A stretch of 21,419 bases of DNA from Candidatus Gottesmanbacteria bacterium RIFCSPHIGHO2_01_FULL_46_14. Lineage in GTDB: Bacteria > Patescibacteriota > Microgenomatia > UBA10105 > UBA927. Positions 16,051-21,419 of the stretch are shown here, one piece after another. The stretch is taken from positions 1-21,419 of the forward strand of contig MFJJ01000007.1 in NCBI GenBank assembly GCA_001780895.1, given 5' to 3'. The notes below the pieces were generated by a model, which did no database searches, was not told the DNA's origin, and was given only the letters and a program-made list of their open reading frames with translations. Every line of letters starts with the position of its first letter. Positions within the stretch are counted from its first letter, which is position 1. The position numbers and the translations under genes are program-made.

Positions 16051-16059
16051 TGATATAAT
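16051..16059 (+). promoter_or_regulatory. Extended -10 promoter of the plus-strand GT2
   Basis: The sequence TGATATAAT is a perfect extended -10 (TGn plus TATAAT). It ends 10 bases before ATG 16070, so the transcript would start about 4 bases before the ATG. No clear -35 is needed or seen. It overlaps the minus-strand -10 for the divergent methyltransferase. Confidence 0.6.
16052..16057 (-). promoter_or_regulatory. Overlapping minus-strand -10 for the central operon
   Basis: The same bases read TATATC on the minus strand, 11 bases before ATG 16040. A possible -35 TTGCTT lies 16 bases further upstream. It matches only 4 of 6 consensus bases, but its mirror placement opposite the plus-strand -10 suggests a bidirectional promoter. 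Confidence 0.4.
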
Positions 16060-16069
16060 TTCAGGATCC

Positions 16070-16936
16070 ATGAAAGCAAAATTCGATAGTCCACTGGTCA
16101 CCGTAAGCATTCCGACAAAAAATAGTGCAAAAACTATTGGACTTAGTCTTGCCGCCGTCAAACGTCAAACCTATACAAATATCGAGATAAACATCGTTGA
16201 TGCAGAATCTCACGACGAAACAGTCAAAATTGCAAAAGATGCGCTCGTAAAAGATGTACTATTTTGCACGGGCTCTTTGCTTAAATCCCGCTATATAGGA
16301 GTCCGTGAAGCTCGCGGCGATTATGTGCTTCTTCTTGATAGCGACCAGATACTTCAAAAGACTGCCGTGGAAGATGCAGTTCGAATTTTTACAAGCGACG
16401 ATGTAGACATGCTTGCACTTGAAGAAACAGTATATGAAGAAAATTCGTTTCTTGAAACTCTATTTGCCCTTGACCGAAAACTCATCAACACGGTTAATAA
16501 CCTTAGTGAGTTCACGGGGGTCATTATGCCAAGATTTTTTAAGACAAGTCTAATCCGTGCCGCATATAGAAATATCCCAAAGAGTTTATTTGTAAAAACC
16601 GGTGGACCGGATCACGCCATTGTCTATTATGAAGCCAAGCGGTTAAGCCATAACGTTGGCGTAATCAAAAATGCAGTCAAACACAAAGAGCCGACTACGT
16701 ACAGTCAGTTTTGGAAAAAATATTATCACTGGGGTTACACGAGTCTTGACGCGCACTACGGAAAATATAAGCATCTTATGAGTCGCAAGGAAAGATTTAG
16801 AACAGGATTATTTACGAAAGGCTTAATTTTAGCAAGCTTCGGATCAATACTACTGCTCATACTTAAAGGAGTGCCGTTCAAAATAGGTTATTTTACTGCT
16901 GCTGTACAAAAGTCAATTAAAAAATTACATAACTAG
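16070..16936 (+). CDS. Glycosyltransferase family 2, the only plus-strand gene
   Basis: A 288-residue GT-A enzyme: LVTVSIPTKNSAKTIG (9-24), VDAESHDET, a metal-binding DSD at 90-92 (LLLDSDQIL), and an FWKKYYHWGYTS segment in the C-terminal half that should face the acceptor. A hydrophobic segment near the C-terminus (GLILASFGSILLLILKGV) suggests membrane association. I chose ATG 16070 over ATG 16043 because a perfect TATAAT lies between them and homologues begin close to the first beta-strand. It stands alone, convergent with the AT-rich right module, and differs from the rhamnosyltransferase-like GT2s here in lacking the EETDLCHR motif, so it has a different specificity. Confidence 0.9.
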   Translation: MKAKFDSPLVTVSIPTKNSAKTIGLSLAAVKRQTYTNIEINIVDAESHDETVKIAKDALVKDVLFCTGSLLKSRYIGVREARGDYVLLLDSDQILQKTAVEDAVRIFTSDDVDMLALEETVYEENSFLETLFALDRKLINTVNNLSEFTGVIMPRFFKTSLIRAAYRNIPKSLFVKTGGPDHAIVYYEAKRLSHNVGVIKNAVKHKEPTTYSQFWKKYYHWGYTSLDAHYGKYKHLMSRKERFRTGLFTKGLILASFGSILLLILKGVPFKIGYFTAAVQKSIKKLHN

Positions 16937-16947
16937 AAATGTAGTAT

Positions 16948-17076
16948 ATGCTCCTCGATAAAGATCTTAAGTTTGATTTTACTTCTCGCCCAATTAGCGG
17001 TTTACTAGACTACGAGTTAAATAGCCTTATAAAAGGTAAGTTATATAACATCTTCCAATACCAGGTTTTCAATTAG
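16948..17076 (+). CDS. Possible 42-residue ORF or gene remnant in a convergent gap
   Basis: In the 172-base gap between the convergent GT2 and GT-C genes, one plus-strand frame runs from ATG 16948 to TAG 17074-17076 (MLLDKDLKFDFTSRPISG and on, ending YQVFN). It has no recognisable family, no good Shine-Dalgarno and no membrane segment. It may be the start of a lost gene at the junction with the AT-rich module. No terminator hairpin is seen in this gap. Confidence 0.22.
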   Translation: MLLDKDLKFDFTSRPISGLLDYELNSLIKGKLYNIFQYQVFN

Positions 17077-17108
17077 TAGAAGCTGTTTGCGAAAAATAAA
17101 AGAATTGA

Positions 17109-18728
17109 TTAATCAAAATCAGATTTGTCAAGCTGCATTGAAGAAATAGAACTTGTTGAAGAGGTATATTTAAACGCAAAAATATTTTTAAATGGAATAC
17201 TGTGTTCTCTTAATGTTTTTTTTAGGTTTTCTTTTTTTCTAAAATAACCAAAACCGCGACCGCCACACTCTCTATATCCTTCGCTCACTTGGACATAAAG
17301 GTACTGATCCTCAAAGAAACAGGCGGGAAATTCTTCTCCATGCTCGTTATACCAAACTAATAGCGTTTGCCCAAACCCTGACTGAAAGGGAAGAATATAA
17401 TCTTGGGGAGCCAAACCATAGTACGCCTTATCGCTTTCTATATAAAAGATTACTCGTTGGGGAAGTTTAGGATATAAACGAGTAATGTTATTTATGATAG
17501 ATTTTCGTATTAAACCAATACTAACTTGTTGATCAATGTCGCCTCTAATTTTGCCTACATGAAAAAGAATAAGGGATATTACAATAATCGAAACAATAGA
17601 TAAAGCTAACTTTTTTCTAGCAAGTCTCAGATAGACTGCATAGATCAGGACAGTAAGAAGAATTGAAGTAAAAATTTCTGCTATATACAGATGTCTACCA
17701 TCAATTAAAGAATTATATCCTGCTTTTCCTGGAACGAAAATAAGCGGAAGAGAGCTTAATGAAATGAAGACAAGAGACAATAAAATAGTCTTTGAATAGA
17801 AAATTATACTTATTGCAATTACCAGGACAGAAAATAGATTTGAAACAATATCTGCTCCAACCGATTGTGCGATATGGGGATTTAGGTTTTCTAACAGCGG
17901 ATATGAAAATTTCACAAGGTTACTCGCAATGTTTATAATAAATTCCTGTGGTAAAATTCCCTGACTAATAAATTTTAAAGGAAGAGTAAATAATCTAAAG
18001 ATATAAACATCCAAACCCGGTTGAACAAAGGCAGCTTCCATGTTACTTCCTTTATTTATTAAGTAAACATTTATGATACGGACTGACATGTATAAAAATC
18101 CCAACGGGAAAAATACTATCAACAACATCTTTGCTTTTATAAAATCTTTTCTCTTGTAAATAAACCAAAAAGCCGGAAATAAAAGGAAACCAAATAGGGA
18201 GGTCTCCTTAAATAATAGTGAACTGAAAAAGAAAATCATTGAGAGAATTAGATGACGAATCTGTGAGGTAGTTTGATTAAGGTATTTGCTGAAGAAAATA
18301 AGGCTCATGAGAAAGAAAAGGGTTGAGACTGACGTGCCAATCGTGGTGGCAATCCAGGTAAATCCCTGATGAGAAATTGAGGTAGTGAGAAAAAGAAAAC
18401 CGGCGATAAAAGCCAAGACTCTCTTTTTTAAAAGCAAGGAAGAAAGGTGATAAACCAGCACCGTGTTTATTAGATGAATGGTAATCGCCGTTAGTCCATA
18501 CAGGTAGAAATTAGTACGAAAAAGCTCAAATTGAGTATACGAAACAAAGTGAGTAAAAGGAACCATGTGAGTCAATTGTTTGTAGATAAAAAATCTATGC
18601 AACCAGTCAAGACCAGCTTTATCAAGATATAAATACGTTCCTATTATTAACCATTCATCCTGCTGGAAGAAAGTAAAGGGAAGTTTCCAAAAAGTAAAAA
18701 TAGCGGCAACGAGATAAAGAAATATCAT
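17109..18728 (-). CDS. GT-C-type membrane glycosyltransferase-like protein with two-cysteine C-terminal region
   Basis: A 539-residue protein with about ten to twelve membrane helices. The first loop carries FFQQDEWLIIG (D24, E25), the acidic pair typical of GT-C enzymes such as PMT/ArnT, followed by LINTVLVYHLSSLLL-like helices that also resemble the GT-C part of the protein at the left edge. After the last helix (about 395) a soluble region of some 140 residues includes RVIFYIESDKAYYG, LPFQSGFGQTLLVWY, FPAC (C470) and EGYRECGGRGFGYF (C488). The same region occurs in the partial gene at the right edge. It presumably transfers a sugar from a polyprenyl-phosphate donor outside the membrane. 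ATGA overlap couples it to the methyltransferase upstream. Confidence 0.8.
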   Translation of the reverse strand: MIFLYLVAAIFTFWKLPFTFFQQDEWLIIGTYLYLDKAGLDWLHRFFIYKQLTHMVPFTHFVSYTQFELFRTNFYLYGLTAITIHLINTVLVYHLSSLLLKKRVLAFIAGFLFLTTSISHQGFTWIATTIGTSVSTLFFLMSLIFFSKYLNQTTSQIRHLILSMIFFFSSLLFKETSLFGFLLFPAFWFIYKRKDFIKAKMLLIVFFPLGFLYMSVRIINVYLINKGSNMEAAFVQPGLDVYIFRLFTLPLKFISQGILPQEFIINIASNLVKFSYPLLENLNPHIAQSVGADIVSNLFSVLVIAISIIFYSKTILLSLVFISLSSLPLIFVPGKAGYNSLIDGRHLYIAEIFTSILLTVLIYAVYLRLARKKLALSIVSIIVISLILFHVGKIRGDIDQQVSIGLIRKSIINNITRLYPKLPQRVIFYIESDKAYYGLAPQDYILPFQSGFGQTLLVWYNEHGEEFPACFFEDQYLYVQVSEGYRECGGRGFGYFRKKENLKKTLREHSIPFKNIFAFKYTSSTSSISSMQLDKSDFD

Positions 18729-19678
18729 ATGGAAGCCCTCACCACAAAAACGTCTCCTGCTCCCAGCTTATTTAAAAGCCATTCCAACGGATAAAACAGA
18801 AGTACAGTTTGAATTTTCATGAGATCAATTTTTCTATTAAATACCATTCTTATCACATACTGAAGGCTTCCCGGTATTCCACCGGCAGAACAGAATTCTA
18901 TCTTTTTAATAACAAAACTACTTTTATTTAACAATTTTCCTAGTGTTTGAGGAGAGAAAAGAAATAGATGCCTGGGTGAATCTAAATTATACCAATATGA
19001 CCCGAATATACTGGCGAGAGGACTACGTATGTTTGGAGTTCCTATAAGGAGTTCTCCTTCTTTTTTTAATTTTTTGCGTATGAGTGATAAACATAATGAA
19101 GGATTATCTATATGCTCAAGCACATGATACAGTCGTATCGCATCAAAATAATTATCAGAGTATGCTGAAAGAGTTCTAAATGTTCCACATTTTGCGTTTA
19201 ATCCCTTTTTATTTGCAACTTCAACTGCTCTCGAGTCTATATCCAAGCCATACGTTTCCCATCCCAATTTTTTTAATGAACCAAGGGTATCGCCATCCCC
19301 ACAGCCAATATCTAGAATTTTTCCGTTCTTTACATACGATGGTATTGCAGGAATATTTTGAATAAAGGACGAAATAAATAATGTGAAGATATTTGGAGAA
19401 TAATAATGTTCAATAAGATAGTCTCTTATATTTTTAAACAAGTTCCTTTCGTTACTTCTACTGTATGAATAATACTGTTGACTGGGATAATGTTTTTTTA
19501 ATAGCCTTTTGCTTGGTTGAGGGTCTAAAAACACAAGAGAACAAGACTTGCATTTTCTAACAGTAAACGTACCAGGCAGATCAAACATTCTATCTTTTGA
19601 GAAAAACATGAATTCAAACTTTAAAGATCCGCATACTATGCAAGATTTTATCATTCTTGTATTAGCGATCGTTTTCAT
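18725..19678 (-). CDS. SAM-dependent methyltransferase with N-terminal zinc ribbon
   Basis: A 317-residue protein. A zinc-binding ribbon of CIVCG (C13, C16) and CKSCSLVF (C43, C46) opens it, as in the Methyltransf_23-like C-methyltransferases and glycan-locus homologues. The SAM site follows: GKILDIGCGDGDTLG (119-133), YGLDIDSRAVEVA, then FDAIRLYHVLEHIDNP and the GTPN strand after motif IV. A YNLDSPRHLFLFSP segment is characteristic of this family. The start at ATG 19678 overlaps the GT2 stop by 17 bases; ATG 19654 just before the zinc ribbon is a fair alternative. It is AT-rich like the rest of the right module. The methylated substrate is unknown. Confidence 0.9.
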   Translation of the reverse strand: MKTIANTRMIKSCIVCGSLKFEFMFFSKDRMFDLPGTFTVRKCKSCSLVFLDPQPSKRLLKKHYPSQQYYSYSRSNERNLFKNIRDYLIEHYYSPNIFTLFISSFIQNIPAIPSYVKNGKILDIGCGDGDTLGSLKKLGWETYGLDIDSRAVEVANKKGLNAKCGTFRTLSAYSDNYFDAIRLYHVLEHIDNPSLCLSLIRKKLKKEGELLIGTPNIRSPLASIFGSYWYNLDSPRHLFLFSPQTLGKLLNKSSFVIKKIEFCSAGGIPGSLQYVIRMVFNRKIDLMKIQTVLLFYPLEWLLNKLGAGDVFVVRASI

Positions 19679-20702
19679 ACTTTTCTAATTCTCCCTTTGA
19701 TAGGAAGTAATAGTACTCAATTCCGGTACTTCTCATGAATTTTGGAATAAAACTTGAATCACTGACTCTCCGAATATTTTCTTGTACGTTTTTTCTTTCT
19801 CTAAGAATCTTTGTAATATTTTTCAGGTTCCAATAGATCGCTCTTTGGACCGCCAAAGTAAATTCGGGCTTTCCAAAAAAAAGATATAGGAGGGCGCCGA
19901 CCTCGCTTACTAAAAAGTGGGGAATAAACATTGATAAAAGATAATGAGAATCTAAATTCTTTAAATAGCTATGTAGTTTATTTTTAAACGAATGGAATTG
20001 TACAAAAGCTGCAGGTAACCGTTTTGATGTCTGGGCGCCTTTATGAAATACATAAACTCGTGGCTCTAACATAACAGAATAACCTGCAAGCCATACGCGA
20101 TGACATAAGTCGGTTTCCTCAAAATATAAAAAATAACCCGGATCAAATAATCCGACCTCTTCAATAACCTCTCGCTTTGCCAACAGACACGCACCATAGG
20201 CTGAAAAAATCTCACAAGGTTTGGAATATTTTTGTTTTACAAAACTTTTTCCATAGTCTTTATGATATAAAAATCCACTATTAAGAAAAAAACTCCCAAC
20301 TGAATTTATTTTCCTATGCAAAGGAGTGTTAGGTCTATAAAAAAGTATTGTTGGCTGAACTATTCCAACACGTGGATTTCTTTGAAGATGTGAAACCAGA
20401 CTTTCTAAAAAATTCTTGGTAACAATACAATCATTATTAAGTAGGAGTATGTAATCACCTTTACTTTTTTTGTATGCTAAATTATTCGCTTCGGCAAAAC
20501 CAAGTTTTTTGTTTTCCTCTACAATTAATTTTACTCGTGGAAATTTTTCCTTCAATAAAACATCTGATCCATCAGTGGACCCATTGTCGACAACAATAAC
20601 CTCAAAAGGCGAATACGTTACTCTATATAACGAATTCAAACACTCTTCGAGATTTGCTTTTCCGTTCAAATTGATAATTATTACTGATACCAATCGACTC
20701 AT
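19662..20702 (-). CDS. Glycosyltransferase family 2 (rhamnosyltransferase-like), 346 residues
   Basis: The GT-A motifs are VIIINLNGKANLEECLNS, VDNGSTDGSD (38-47), LGFAEANNLAY, metal-binding NND (89-91) and EETDLCHRVWLAGY (195-208). A hydrophobic segment at about 255-275 and a tail with RRVSDSSFIP and YYYFLSKGELEKY repeat the plan of the 340-residue GT2 at 12399-13421, so they are paralogues. An intact TATAAT lies ten bases before its ATG. It is followed closely by the zinc-ribbon methyltransferase, which may modify the sugar this enzyme adds. Confidence 0.93.
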   Translation of the reverse strand: MSRLVSVIIINLNGKANLEECLNSLYRVTYSPFEVIVVDNGSTDGSDVLLKEKFPRVKLIVEENKKLGFAEANNLAYKKSKGDYILLLNNDCIVTKNFLESLVSHLQRNPRVGIVQPTILFYRPNTPLHRKINSVGSFFLNSGFLYHKDYGKSFVKQKYSKPCEIFSAYGACLLAKREVIEEVGLFDPGYFLYFEETDLCHRVWLAGYSVMLEPRVYVFHKGAQTSKRLPAAFVQFHSFKNKLHSYLKNLDSHYLLSMFIPHFLVSEVGALLYLFFGKPEFTLAVQRAIYWNLKNITKILRERKNVQENIRRVSDSSFIPKFMRSTGIEYYYFLSKGELEKYENDR

Positions 20703-20712
20703 GAGTAATAGG

Positions 20713-20718
20713 ATTATA
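20713..20718 (-). promoter_or_regulatory. Consensus -10 upstream of the right-module GT2
   Basis: The minus strand reads TATAAT, ending ten bases before ATG 20702, inside the 54-base gap after the right-edge gene. The -35 region (TTAAAT at 18-base spacing) is weak. Predicted transcripts would have a leader of only a few bases. Confidence 0.45.
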
Positions 20719-20756
20719 CCTTATGTTGCTCATACCATTTAATTGTCTGTTAAATT

Positions 20757-21419
20757 TCATTTGTTCCTCTCTGTATCCTGTTTAACTTTACTTCTGACTT
20801 TTTCAGTGATATCAGTAAATTTCCCTCTTTGTTTCTCCCATGAGTATGCAATAATCTCTTCGGGTTTAATGTCATTTGCGCCAACTGCGTCAACAAGCTT
20901 ATCATAATCTCTAAAATAGCCAAATCCCCGTCCCTCACAAAAACGGTATCCTTCCTCAGTCAAATTAAGTAAAAATCGACCCTCGTATAAACAGGGAGGG
21001 AAACGTTCACTCTTTTGATACCATATTATGAGTATCCTCCCAAACCCAATCTGCACGGGTAACATTTTTTCATTGTCCGGCATGCCGTAATATGCGCTGT
21101 CACTTTGCGTATAAAAAACAATTCTTTCTGGAAGATCGGGATAAAACGTTTGGATTTTGGCAAGTATCATTTTTCGCTGAGCACTTATTTTCTCCAAATC
21201 ACCTAGATTCATTTTTATTGTATACACGTGGCTTAATAGGTACATTCCGAACAAAAAATAAACAACACCTTTTAACATTTTTTGTCTTGATAATTTCATA
21301 AGGGCAGAGTAAACAATAATCCCAACAAGTATACTTACACCAATGTTTCCTATATAAAAAAACTTAGGTTCAATTATCGATGCAAATCCGGCTTTTCCCA
21401 AAACAAAAACGTAGGGAAA
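20757..21419 (-). CDS. GT-C-type membrane protein, C-terminal part (5' end beyond window)
   Basis: The frame is open to the right edge: before the TTG at 21401 it reads FPYVFV, and FVLGKAGFASII matches FVPGKAGYNSLI of the 539-residue protein at 17109-18728, so the true start lies outside. What is visible is the last helices (GNIGVSILVGIIVYSALM, GVVYFLFGMYLLSHVYTI) and the same soluble C-terminal region: RIVFYTQSDSAYYG, LPVQIGFGRILIIWY, FPPC, and EGYRFCEGRGFGYF, with the same 17 residues between the two cysteines. It is thus a paralogue of the downstream GT-C gene and likely a second outer-face glycosyltransferase. The charged tail (TEKVRSKVKQDTERNK) differs from its sister. Confidence 0.8.
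   Translation of the reverse strand, partial: FPYVFVLGKAGFASIIEPKFFYIGNIGVSILVGIIVYSALMKLSRQKMLKGVVYFLFGMYLLSHVYTIKMNLGDLEKISAQRKMILAKIQTFYPDLPERIVFYTQSDSAYYGMPDNEKMLPVQIGFGRILIIWYQKSERFPPCLYEGRFLLNLTEEGYRFCEGRGFGYFRDYDKLVDAVGANDIKPEEIIAYSWEKQRGKFTDITEKVRSKVKQDTERNK

Noticed and set aside
17105..17116. TTGATTAATCAA palindrome at the end of the GT-C gene
   Set aside because: Only 12 bases, it includes the stop codon, and such short AT-rich palindromes are expected by chance in this AT-rich module.

Overview
This window is a surface-glycan (exopolysaccharide or O-antigen-like) biosynthesis locus. It probably comes from a Candidate Phyla Radiation bacterium (Patescibacteria, Parcubacteria-like). 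That is inference from protein style: tightly packed glycosyltransferases, very large poorly conserved GT-C-type membrane proteins and tiny membrane proteins linked by ATGA overlaps. TGA is used as a stop, so the code looks standard and not the recoded one of Gracilibacteria or Absconditabacteria. All genes but one lie on the minus strand, so transcription mostly runs from right to left. No tRNA, rRNA, CRISPR array or transposase was seen, and no gene-free stretch exceeds 300 bases.

Right module (about 16.9-21.4 kb, in transcription order): a GT-C membrane protein cut by the right edge, a GT2 glycosyltransferase, a zinc-ribbon methyltransferase and a complete GT-C protein paralogous to the first. 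This part is clearly more AT-rich (sampled blocks 25-27% GC). At 16.04-16.07 kb a compact divergent promoter separates a lone plus-strand GT2 from the central operon.

Central module (16.04 down to 6.27 kb): a methyltransferase, a small methyltransferase-like remnant, a second methyltransferase, an NAD-dependent sugar epimerase/dehydratase, a GT2, a 1119-residue GT-C/YfhO-like membrane protein, a 107-residue membrane protein, a 448-residue GT-C/YfhO-like protein, a 66-residue membrane protein and galE. Many of these genes overlap by 4-8 bases, suggesting one translationally coupled transcript.

Left module (6.25 down to 1 kb): a hicBA toxin-antitoxin pair with its own promoter, a GT4 gene cut at its inter-domain boundary, a 32-bp perfect palindrome, an intact GT4, a left-handed beta-helix acetyltransferase, a palindromic repeat that also resembles a terminator, a GT2, and a large ORF that runs off the left edge. 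That ORF joins an O-antigen ligase/polymerase-like protein to a GT-C-like membrane domain.

Together the genes could make nucleotide sugars (galE, second epimerase), assemble oligosaccharides on the cytoplasmic face (GT2 and GT4), decorate them (acetyltransferase, methyltransferases), and add sugars or polymerise/ligate chains on the outer face (GT-C and ligase-like proteins). No flippase (Wzx or ABC type) and no initiating phosphoglycosyltransferase is visible, so those steps must lie outside the window. The most unusual items are the ligase/GT-C fusion, the paired GT-C proteins with a conserved two-cysteine C-terminal region, the tandem YfhO-like proteins with mini-membrane partners, the symmetric divergent promoter, and the palindromes at gene junctions.
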